Shown here piece by piece: positions 1 through 4,782 of a stretch of 5,888 bases of DNA (positions within the stretch are counted from its first letter, which is position 1; every line of letters begins with the position of its first letter). The stretch comes from Nitrosomonadales bacterium (GTDB taxonomy: Bacteria > Pseudomonadota > Gammaproteobacteria > Burkholderiales > SG8-41), in assembly GCA_009885185.1 (NCBI GenBank), contig VFLF01000371.1:1-5888 (forward strand), in the 5' to 3' direction. A program made the position numbers and the translations under genes. The notes beneath the pieces were generated by a model. The model was not told where the DNA came from, did not search any database, and worked only from the letters and a program-made list of their open reading frames with translations.

Positions 1-20
1 CAACTGCGGCATTGCGGGGC

Positions 21-54
21 TTCACATTTCACATTTCACATTTCACGTTTCACG
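21..54. repeat. Heptamer tandem repeat (TTCACRT, 4.9 copies) abutting hisF start
   Basis: Reading from 21, the units are TTCACAT (21-27), TTCACAT (28-34), TTCACAT (35-41), TTCACGT (42-48) and a six-base partial unit TTCACG (49-54), immediately followed by the hisF ATG. The only variation is A or G at the sixth position. The array fills the place where a Shine-Dalgarno sequence would be expected and contains no purine-rich stretch. The same heptamer family occurs before tatB. Its function is unknown. The complementary GTGAAA-type run seen at the tatB site is not visible here, but could lie left of the window edge. Confidence 0.9.
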
Positions 55-825
55 ATGTCACTAGCCAAACGCATTATCCCCTGTCTCGACGTGACCGCCG
101 GGCGCGTGGTCAAGGGCATCAACTTCGTCGGTCTGCGCGACGCCGGCGATCCGGTGGAGATTGCGCGCCGTTACGACGATCAGGGCGCGGACGAGCTGAC
201 CTTTCTGGACATCACCGCCAGCAGCGACGACCGTGATTTGATTTTGCACATTATTGAAAGCGTTGCGGCGCAGGTGTTTATTCCATTTACCGTCGGCGGC
301 GGCGTGCGCGCGGTGAGCGACGTGCAACGCCTGTTGAACGCGGGCGCGGATAAAGTCAGCATCAACACCTCGGCGGTGCAAAATCCGCAGTTGGTGGCCG
401 ATGCGTCGGGGCGTTATGGTTCGCAGTGCATCGTGGTGGCTATTGATGCCAAGCGCGTGCCAGGCAGCCATCCCGTGAGGTGGGAGGTCTACACCCACGG
501 CGGGCGCAAAGCCACAGGCATTGATGCACTCGAATGGGGTCGCAAGATGCAGGAATTGGGCGCGGGGGAGATTTTGCTCACCAGCATGGATCGTGACGGC
601 ACCCGCGTCGGCTTTGATATTGAACTCACGCGGGCGTTTTCCGATATGCTGGAAATCCCGGTGATCGCCAGCGGCGGCGTGGGCAATCTGGAGCACTTGG
701 CCGACGGTGTGCTGCAAGGCCGCGCGGATGCAGTGCTGGCGGCAAGCATATTTCACTACGGCGAATTTACCGTGCGGCAGGCGAAGGAACATATGGCAAC
801 GAAGGGAATAGAAGTCAGGTTGTAA
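55..825 (+). CDS. hisF: Imidazole glycerol phosphate synthase cyclase subunit HisF
   Basis: HisF is the cyclase half of IGP synthase. With ammonia delivered by the HisH glutaminase, it converts PRFAR to imidazole glycerol phosphate and AICAR in cytosolic histidine synthesis. The 256-residue product is normal family length and has the (beta/alpha)8 barrel signatures: [10 protein letters not shown] near the N-terminus with catalytic Asp12, the phosphate-binding FTVGGGVR (about 78-85), VVAIDAKR with catalytic Asp131, [10 protein letters not shown] (174-183) and the second phosphate loop VIASGGVG (203-210). The ATG at 55 is chosen because the protein then begins exactly where homologues do. The reading frame is open leftwards to base 1, so an upstream start cannot be formally excluded. 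No Shine-Dalgarno motif is visible; a heptamer repeat occupies that place. hisA would be expected just upstream, outside the window. The stop codon abuts hisI. Confidence 0.97.
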   Translation: MSLAKRIIPCLDVTAGRVVKGINFVGLRDAGDPVEIARRYDDQGADELTFLDITASSDDRDLILHIIESVAAQVFIPFTVGGGVRAVSDVQRLLNAGADKVSINTSAVQNPQLVADASGRYGSQCIVVAIDAKRVPGSHPVRWEVYTHGGRKATGIDALEWGRKMQELGAGEILLTSMDRDGTRVGFDIELTRAFSDMLEIPVIASGGVGNLEHLADGVLQGRADAVLAASIFHYGEFTVRQAKEHMATKGIEVRL

Positions 826-1218
826 ATGATGAGTGATAACTGGCTGAACAAAGTAAATTGGGCGCAGGACGGCCTGATACCCGCGGTGACGCAGGACGCG
901 GCGAGCGGGCGCGTGCTCACCGTCGCGTGGATGAATCGCGAGGCGCTGCGGCTGACCGCCGCCACCGGCGAGGCGCACTATTGGTCGCGCTCGCGCAAAA
1001 AGCTGTGGCACAAGGGCGAGGAATCAGGTCACGTGCAAAAGGTCAAATCGATCCGTCTGGATTGCGACGAGGACGTGGTGCTGCTGGCCGTGGAACAAGT
1101 GGGCGGTATTGCCTGTCATACAGGACGTGAGAGTTGTTTTTTCAATCAACTGGATGGCGGGAAATGGGTGGCGGTGGAACCGGTGCTTAAAGACCCGAAG
1201 GAAATCTACAAAAAATGA
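826..1218 (+). CDS. hisI: Phosphoribosyl-AMP cyclohydrolase HisI
   Basis: HisI opens the adenine ring of phosphoribosyl-AMP to give ProFAR, the third step of histidine synthesis, in the cytosol. The 130-residue protein is the stand-alone form, without a fused HisE domain. Visible signatures are VAWMNREAL (33-41), the substrate loop [16 protein letters not shown] (54-69), the metal-binding DCDED (79-83) and [13 protein letters not shown] (93-105). Cys80, Cys97 and Cys104 are the three conserved cysteines expected to bind zinc; Asp79, Asp81 and Asp83 are the expected magnesium ligands. Two adjacent ATG codons (826 and 829) are possible starts. A short AGG at 816-818 is 7 nt from the first and 10 nt from the second, so the choice is open by one residue. 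The hisF TAA directly precedes the first ATG, and the gene overlaps hisE by ATGA; both suggest translational coupling. Confidence 0.97.
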   Translation: MMSDNWLNKVNWAQDGLIPAVTQDAASGRVLTVAWMNREALRLTAATGEAHYWSRSRKKLWHKGEESGHVQKVKSIRLDCDEDVVLLAVEQVGGIACHTGRESCFFNQLDGGKWVAVEPVLKDPKEIYKK

Positions 1219-1535
1219 TCGACGCCAAGGTATTGCAACGGTTGGGCGAGACGCTGGCGGCGCGTAAAGGCGCCGATCCGGCGAGTTCGTACGTCGCCGG
1301 GCTGCTGGCCAAGGGCGAAGACGCCATTTTGCGCAAAGTCATCGAGGAATCGGCGGAAACCCTGCTGGCGTCCAAGGAGGGTGATAAACTGCACTTGGTA
1401 CGCGAGGTCGCCGACTTGTGGTTTCACAGCATGGTGTTGCTGGCGTGGCACGGCCTGACACCCGAAGACGTGCTGGCGGAGTTGCACCGGCGCGAAGGCA
1501 TTTCCGGCATCGACGAAAAAGCCTCACGCAAGTAG
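1215..1535 (+). CDS. hisE: Phosphoribosyl-ATP pyrophosphatase HisE
   Basis: HisE hydrolyses phosphoribosyl-ATP to phosphoribosyl-AMP and pyrophosphate, the second step of histidine synthesis, supplying the HisI substrate. The 106-residue length is typical of the stand-alone enzyme. It has the all-alpha MazG-like fold signature: [17 protein letters not shown] (34-50) with acidic metal ligands Glu44, Glu45 and Glu48, then [11 protein letters not shown] (61-71) with Glu64 and Asp67. The start overlaps the hisI stop (ATGA at 1215-1218), and an AGGAA inside the hisI end (1199-1203) can serve as ribosome binding site. It is the last his gene; 42 bases without a visible terminator separate it from tatA, so read-through into the tat genes is plausible. 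Confidence 0.96.
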   Translation: MIDAKVLQRLGETLAARKGADPASSYVAGLLAKGEDAILRKVIEESAETLLASKEGDKLHLVREVADLWFHSMVLLAWHGLTPEDVLAELHRREGISGIDEKASRK

Positions 1536-1560
1536 CAGATGAAGCAGACGCAGCAGATGA
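1534..1560. repeat. Three tandem 9-mers in the hisE-tatA gap
   Basis: Three consecutive 9-base units, AGCAGATGA (1534-1542), AGCAGACGC (1543-1551) and AGCAGATGA (1552-1560), begin inside the hisE stop codon and end 7 bases before the tatA Shine-Dalgarno sequence. Units 1 and 3 are identical and unit 2 differs at its 7th and 9th bases. The most likely explanation is local slippage duplication extending past the end of hisE. No function can be assigned. Confidence 0.8.
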
Positions 1561-1577
1561 CGTTATAGGAGAGCATC

Positions 1578-1817
1578 ATGGGTTCATTCAGCATCTGGCA
1601 CTGGTTGATCGTTCTGGCGATTATCGTGCTGATCTTCGGCACTAAGAAGCTGCGCAACCTCGGCGGTGATCTGGGGGGCGCGGTCAAAGGCTTCAAGGAC
1701 GGCATGAAGTCCGAGGGCGATAAAGCCGCGGACGCGACCGCTGCAAAAAGCGAAATTCCGCCTTCCACCGGCCAGACGTATGAAGCCGAGGTGAAGAAGG
1801 AAACCTCAAAGACGTGA
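1578..1817 (+). CDS. tatA: Sec-independent (twin-arginine) translocase subunit TatA
   Basis: TatA polymerises with TatBC to form the protein-conducting element that moves folded proteins across the cytoplasmic membrane. The 79-residue protein has the standard layout: a short periplasmic N-terminus, one membrane helix (about residues 6-20, [14 protein letters not shown]), the FGTKKLR hinge (20-26) and a glycine-rich amphipathic helix (27-44) containing the conserved Phe39. A charged, probably disordered tail follows. TatA rather than TatB is indicated by FGTKKL instead of LGPEKLP, the short length and first place in a tatABC cluster. A good ribosome binding site (AGGAG, 1567-1571) lies 6 nt before the ATG. 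The stop codon lies inside the left arm of a long inverted repeat, which may separate the level of tatA from that of tatB. Confidence 0.96.
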   Translation: MGSFSIWHWLIVLAIIVLIFGTKKLRNLGGDLGGAVKGFKDGMKSEGDKAADATAAKSEIPPSTGQTYEAEVKKETSKT

Positions 1818-1886
1818 AACGTGAAAAGTGAATGGTGAAACGTGATCCACGAGGCACATTTCACATTTCACGTTTTACATTTCACG
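1813..1886. repeat. Heptamer inverted repeat / long hairpin between tatA and tatB
   Basis: The left arm (1813-1844) is made of GTGAAAC-like heptamers (units at 1814, 1821, 1828 and 1835). The right arm (1855-1886) is made of CACATTT-like heptamers (units at 1855, 1862, 1869 and 1876). Aligning the left arm with the reverse complement of the right gives 26 of 32 matches, 27 of 32 counting a G-U pair, around a 10-base loop (1845-1854). In RNA this should form a long imperfect hairpin. It begins at the last tatA codon and includes its stop; it ends 10 bases before the tatB ATG. No T-run follows the stem, so it does not look like an intrinsic terminator. The right arm closely resembles the array before hisF (21-54). 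Confidence 0.88.
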
Positions 1887-1896
1887 GGTCGCTCCC

Positions 1897-2463
1897 ATGT
1901 TTGATATCGGCTTTTCCGAGATGATCGTGGTCGCGGTCATCGCGCTTATTGTGCTCGGCCCGGAGAAACTGCCGCGTGTCGCGCGCATGGCGGGGCATCT
2001 GCTTGGGCGCATGCAGCGGTACGTGAACGATGTCAAAGCCGATATCAATCGCGAGATCGAGCTCGACGAGTTGCGCAAGCTGCAAAAAGAAATGCAGAAC
2101 ACCGCCAGTTCGATCGAGCAGACGGTCAAAAGCGAGCTTAATTCCGTGGAATCCAGCTTGAAGCAAATCGGCGATAGCACGCAGCAAGCGCTCTCGGCGC
2201 CTGGCAGTGGTTCGGCTGTCAGTGATCCGCCTTACATTGATCCCATCGCGGATGCATTTGCTGATCCGCCGCCGGTGCAGCCCGCCACGACGCCATCCGC
2301 GATTGCGCAATTGGAACCGCTGCGCGAACCGCCATTGGATCCCGCGTCCGCCGCCGTCAGCCAGTCATCGCCGCAGCTTGAGTTAGGGCTGGAAGCGGCG
2401 CCTTTGGCCAATGCGCCTCCGCCGGGTGTAACTGCCGTCACGCCCTCGACCGCAAAGGCCTAG
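1897..2463 (+). CDS. tatB: Sec-independent translocase subunit TatB
   Basis: TatB forms the twin-arginine signal-peptide receptor with TatC. The 188-residue protein opens with the diagnostic MFDIGFSE, with the conserved Glu8 at the membrane edge. One membrane helix follows (about 9-20), then the LGPEKLP hinge (20-26) and an amphipathic helix (about 24-42). A charged helical region (about 43-95) probably continues as further helix or coiled coil. From about residue 100 the tail is rich in Pro, Ala and Ser (PPPVQP, EPPLDP, PPPG) and looks disordered; such tails vary widely in the family. The ATG at 1897 is fixed by the conserved N-terminus. The ribosome binding site is weak: only GGG (1886-1888), at the foot of the repeat hairpin. 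tatC follows after 7 bases. Confidence 0.95.
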   Translation: MFDIGFSEMIVVAVIALIVLGPEKLPRVARMAGHLLGRMQRYVNDVKADINREIELDELRKLQKEMQNTASSIEQTVKSELNSVESSLKQIGDSTQQALSAPGSGSAVSDPPYIDPIADAFADPPPVQPATTPSAIAQLEPLREPPLDPASAAVSQSSPQLELGLEAAPLANAPPPGVTAVTPSTAKA

Positions 2464-2470
2464 CCGCACC

Positions 2471-3286
2471 GTGGCGCTCACCGAAGACACTTTTGTTTCG
2501 CATCTGGTCGAATTGCGCGACCGCCTGATGCGCGCGCTGATCGCGATAGTGATTGCTTTCGCCCTGATCGGATTCTGGCCGACCTATGGCGTGATCTACG
2601 ATTTTCTCGCGCTGCCGCTGATCCAGACGCTGCCGGCGGGCTCGAAAATGATCGCCACCGGCGTGATTACGCCGTTCCTGATTCCGCTCAAGGTCGGGCT
2701 GATGGCCGCGTTTATGGTGGTGTTGCCCTATGTGCTGTACCAGGCATGGGCTTTTGTGGCACCGGGCCTTTATTCACACGAGAAAAAACTGGTGTTGCCG
2801 CTGGTGGTGAGCAGCACGGTACTGTTCTTTATCGGCGTGGCCTTCTGTTATTACTTTGTGTTCGGCCAATTGTTCAAATTCATCGCGGGGTTCGCTCCGG
2901 CGAGCATCACCCCCGCGCCGGATATCGAACAGTATTTGTCGTTCGTGCTGACCATGTTTCTGGCGTTCGGCGTCGCCTTCGAGGTGCCGGTGGCGATCAT
3001 CGTGCTGGTGCGCATGGGCCTGGTGTCGATCCAGCAACTGCGCGATTTTCGCGGCTACTTCGCGGTATGCGCGTCTATCGCCGCCGCAATCGTGACGCCA
3101 CCCGATGTGGTGTCGATGCTGGCGTTGCTGATTCCGATGTGCCTGCTCTACGAGGTCGGCATCATCGCCGCCAACATGATGGGCAAAGTGAAAGCGCCGC
3201 CGGAGACCGCCGACGCGGCGCTTAACGATCCGGTGGCGAAGGAGTTTGCCGCCATCGAAAAAGAACAAAACAGCGGCGGCCGCTGA
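2471..3286 (+). CDS. tatC: Sec-independent translocase subunit TatC
   Basis: TatC is the polytopic membrane core that reads the twin-arginine motif of Tat signal peptides. The 271-residue product shows the cytosolic N-terminal signature FVSHLVELRDRL (8-19), the hallmark AFVAPGLYSHEK (94-105) with Glu104 in the signal-recognition loop, FGVAFEVP (166-173) with Glu171, and TPPD (209-212). Six hydrophobic segments are visible, at roughly 21-37, 74-96, 110-135, 157-180, 196-209 and 215-236. A hydrophilic tail follows. The start is GTG (2471), supported by alignment to the family N-terminus and the 7-base gap to tatB. No convincing Shine-Dalgarno sequence is seen (AAAGG at 2454-2458 is 12 nt away), so translation probably depends on coupling to tatB. 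The gene faces the protease gene tail to tail. Confidence 0.97.
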   Translation: MALTEDTFVSHLVELRDRLMRALIAIVIAFALIGFWPTYGVIYDFLALPLIQTLPAGSKMIATGVITPFLIPLKVGLMAAFMVVLPYVLYQAWAFVAPGLYSHEKKLVLPLVVSSTVLFFIGVAFCYYFVFGQLFKFIAGFAPASITPAPDIEQYLSFVLTMFLAFGVAFEVPVAIIVLVRMGLVSIQQLRDFRGYFAVCASIAAAIVTPPDVVSMLALLIPMCLLYEVGIIAANMMGKVKAPPETADAALNDPVAKEFAAIEKEQNSGGR

Positions 3287-3292
3287 CTTTTT
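3272..3292. terminator. Probable bidirectional terminator between tatC and the protease gene
   Basis: A GC stem AGCGG (3272-3276) / CCGCT (3280-3284) with a CGG loop overlaps the last codons of tatC. On the + strand it is followed, after GAC, by TTTTT (3288-3292). On the - strand the same stem is followed by GTTTTGTTC and then a further T-run, from the A-rich bases left of 3272. The stem is only 5 bp and is separated from the + strand T-run by three bases, so efficiency is uncertain. Its place between convergent genes and the T-runs on both sides favour a shared terminator. Confidence 0.55.
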
Positions 3293-3313
3293 ATAAATAT
3301 TTGTTTTAAAACA

Positions 3314-4483
3314 CTATTTTTTGCGAGCTACCTTGGGCCGCTTACCCACGGTGACTTTCAATTCGAGTTCTTTTTGCGCGCGGATCACTTTCAGCGCGGC
3401 GCCGCTGCCCGGCGCGATGGCTGATATCAGCGCCAGCATGCTGGCCGAGTCGGTGACCGGTTTGCCGTCCACCGCGATCAGAACGTCGCCAGTTTTCATG
3501 CCGCCCTGATCGGCGGGCGTGCCGCCGAACACTTCGGTAATCAGCGTGCCGCGCGCTTCCGGCAGCTTGAGCGATTCGACCAGTTCGTTATTGAGATCCT
3601 GCACCGCGACGCCAATCCAGCCGCGCGTCACCGTGCCGGTTTGCACCAGTTGATCCAGTACCTGCTTCGCGGTGGTGGCAGGTATGGCGAATCCGATGCC
3701 GAGCGACGCACCGCCCGGCGTGCGCGAATAAATCGCGGTGTTGATGCCGATCATGTTGCCGTTGATATCCACCAGCGCGCCGCCGGAATTGCCGGGGTTT
3801 ATCGCGGCATCGGTCTGGATGAAATTTTCGAAGGTGTTGATGCCCAGATGGTTGCGCGACAACGCACTGACGATGCCGGAGGTCACCGTCTGCCCGACGC
3901 CAAAAGGGTTGCCAATGGCCAGCACCAGATCGCCGACCTGCGCCTGATCGGATTGGCCGAAGGTAATCACCGGCAGCTTGGGCAGATCGATTTTGATGAC
4001 CGCCAGATCGGTTTCCGGATCGGTGCCGATGACTTTCGCCTTGGCGCGGCGGTTGTCGGCCAGCAGTACCTCGATTTCATCCGCGGCCTCGACCACGTGC
4101 GCGTTGGTGAGGATGTACCCCTTTTCGCTGACGATCACGCCGGAGCCGAGGTTATTGCTCTTTTGCGCCGGGCTTTCGCTTTCACCGCCGAAAAAGTAGC
4201 GGAACACCGGATCGTCCATGAAAGGCGCGCGCTGCGCCTTGACTTCCTTGCTGGTGTAGATGTTCACCACCGCCGGCATCGCGCGCCGCGCGGCCTCGCT
4301 GAACGATGCGAACTTGCCGGAGGGCAACGCCGCGGGCGCAGCCGGTGCGGCGACTTTGGCTACCGTCTCGGCGGGGCGCGCGTTCCACGACAGCAGGTCG
4401 GGCCGCAGCGTGGTGATGACAAACAGCGCCGCGATACACACGGTGACGGCTTGCGCGAAATACAGCCAGAATTTATGCAGCAT
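3314..4483 (-). CDS. Membrane-anchored HtrA-type serine protease (DegS/AlgW-like), one PDZ domain
   Basis: This is a trypsin-like HtrA endopeptidase acting at the periplasmic face of the inner membrane. Residues about 5-25 form a single hydrophobic segment without an obvious cleavage site, so it is probably an uncleaved anchor; an Ala/Pro-rich linker (36-55) follows. The protease domain (about 65-275) has the complete triad: His129 in LTNAHVV, Asp159 in DPETDLAV, and Ser233 in NPGNSGGAL. One PDZ domain (about 285-375) begins with RGWIGV, the peptide-carboxylate loop, matching RGYIG-type loops of DegS. At 389 residues with one PDZ and an anchor it resembles DegS/AlgW, which start sigma-E type envelope stress signalling, more than two-PDZ DegP/DegQ. 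No rseA/mucA partner is in the window, so this role is inferred and the symbol is left blank. ATG 4483 is the only good start in frame; no Shine-Dalgarno motif precedes it. The gene is divergent from petA. Confidence 0.93.
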   Translation of the reverse strand: MLHKFWLYFAQAVTVCIAALFVITTLRPDLLSWNARPAETVAKVAAPAAPAALPSGKFASFSEAARRAMPAVVNIYTSKEVKAQRAPFMDDPVFRYFFGGESESPAQKSNNLGSGVIVSEKGYILTNAHVVEAADEIEVLLADNRRAKAKVIGTDPETDLAVIKIDLPKLPVITFGQSDQAQVGDLVLAIGNPFGVGQTVTSGIVSALSRNHLGINTFENFIQTDAAINPGNSGGALVDINGNMIGINTAIYSRTPGGASLGIGFAIPATTAKQVLDQLVQTGTVTRGWIGVAVQDLNNELVESLKLPEARGTLITEVFGGTPADQGGMKTGDVLIAVDGKPVTDSASMLALISAIAPGSGAALKVIRAQKELELKVTVGKRPKVARKK

Positions 4484-4518
4484 GTGGTCGTGGATGCATG
4501 GTGATGAAGTTGCGGGGG

Positions 4519-4539
4519 GCGAAGTGAGCGCGAAGTGAG
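4519..4539. repeat. Short tandem duplication, period 11
   Basis: GCGAAGTGAG occurs at 4519-4528 and again at 4530-4539, a spacing of 11 bases (about one helical turn). It lies in the likely 5' leader of the protease gene, where the - strand reads CTCACTTCGC twice. It could be a pair of in-phase protein binding sites or a chance duplication; nothing else in the sequence decides between these. Confidence 0.6.
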
Positions 4540-4551
4540 ATGCCTTTGATT

Positions 4552-4557
4552 ATTCTA
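4552..4557 (-). promoter_or_regulatory. Possible -10 box for the protease gene
   Basis: On the - strand 4557-4552 reads TAGAAT, five of six matches to the sigma-70 -10 consensus. It lies about 70 bases before the protease ATG in AT-richer sequence. No good -35 hexamer is found 16-18 bases upstream, so this is only a weak candidate. I do not see a sigma-E type promoter either. Confidence 0.25.
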
Positions 4558-4652
4558 AGCAAATCGCCTGTGCAAAGCCATGTCGGTGTGGTGTTCGATG
4601 AGCGGAATTGTACTGTAACTATATGTTTTTAAATGATTATTTTATGATTTAT

Positions 4653-4682
4653 TTCACTTTTACAGGTAAGTTCGTGTAAAAT
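4653..4682 (+). promoter_or_regulatory. Candidate sigma-70 promoter for petAB(C)
   Basis: A -35-like TTCACT (4653-4658, four of six consensus matches) is followed after 18 bases by TAAAAT (4677-4682, five of six matches to TATAAT). Transcription would start near 4689-4691, giving a leader of about 95 bases before petA. The position in the AT-rich core of the divergent region supports the call. Spacing is one base over the optimum and the -35 is imperfect, so activation by a regulator would be reasonable. Confidence 0.45.
4658..4681. repeat. Perfect 7-bp dyad over the petA promoter
   Basis: TTTTACA (4658-4664) and TGTAAAA (4675-4681) are exact inverted repeats separated by 10 bases (centre to centre 17). 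The dyad covers the spacer and overlaps the candidate -10 box, the geometry of an operator for a dimeric regulator. It could equally be a chance AT-rich palindrome. I cannot assign it to a named regulator. Confidence 0.55.
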
Positions 4683-4768
4683 GATCGCCATTCCCGGTTT
4701 ACTTGCTGTTGTTGCTTGTCGTTTTTTTGGTGGTTAGTTGGCGCTTCGCATTATCAACTCCTCTTTTC

Positions 4769-4779
4769 AGGAAATTCCT
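4769..4779 (+). promoter_or_regulatory. petA ribosome binding site within a small dyad
   Basis: AGGA (4769-4772) lies 10 nt before the ATG at 4783 and decides the petA start in favour of that codon over the TTG at 4738. The motif is the left half of an AGGAA-A-TTCCT dyad (4769-4779). The single central base makes an intramolecular hairpin unlikely. Confidence 0.65.
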
Positions 4780-4782
4780 AGA

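Larger units (their letters stand above)
4484..4782. other. Divergent intergenic control region, protease gene / petA
   Basis: These 299 bases separate two start codons pointing away from each other and contain no convincing gene. From left to right they hold the GC-rich 5' leader of the protease gene with an 11-base tandem duplication (4519-4539), a possible - strand -10 box (4552-4557), an AT-rich block (about 4616-4690) containing a dyad and a candidate petA promoter, a T-rich petA leader (about 4690-4768) and the petA ribosome binding site. The strong fall in GC content around 4616-4690 is what one expects of a promoter region in a GC-rich genome. Confidence 0.75.

Noticed and set aside
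21..54. CRISPR-like interpretation of the heptamer runs
   Set aside because: Units are 7 bases with no spacers between them and there are no cas genes; this is a simple tandem repeat.
61..1011. Long - strand open frame (316 codons) opposite hisF and hisI
   Set aside because: It lies antisense to two unmistakable his genes, and its composition (rich in His, Arg, Ala, Gln) is that of a GC-rich shadow frame; no family signature.
3295..3312. AT palindromes AAATATTT and GTTTTAAAAC between tatC and the protease gene
   Set aside because: Small self-complementary AT strings between convergent genes; no stem and loop of useful size and no context for a regulatory site.
3641..4504. + strand open frame of 287 codons opposite the protease gene
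   Set aside because: Antisense to a gene with an intact catalytic triad and PDZ domain; its Arg/Asp/His-rich sequence has no recognisable domain.
4681..4737. Short hydrophobic frame (18 codons, beginning MIAIPGLLAVV) before petA
   Set aside because: Resembles a leader peptide, but no Shine-Dalgarno motif precedes it and its ATG overlaps the candidate -10 box, so it would probably not be in the transcript.
4738..4782. Upstream TTG start for petA adding 15 residues
   Set aside because: The ATG at 4783 has a Shine-Dalgarno sequence and places the RR motif near the N-terminus; the added residues do not look like a Rieske leader.
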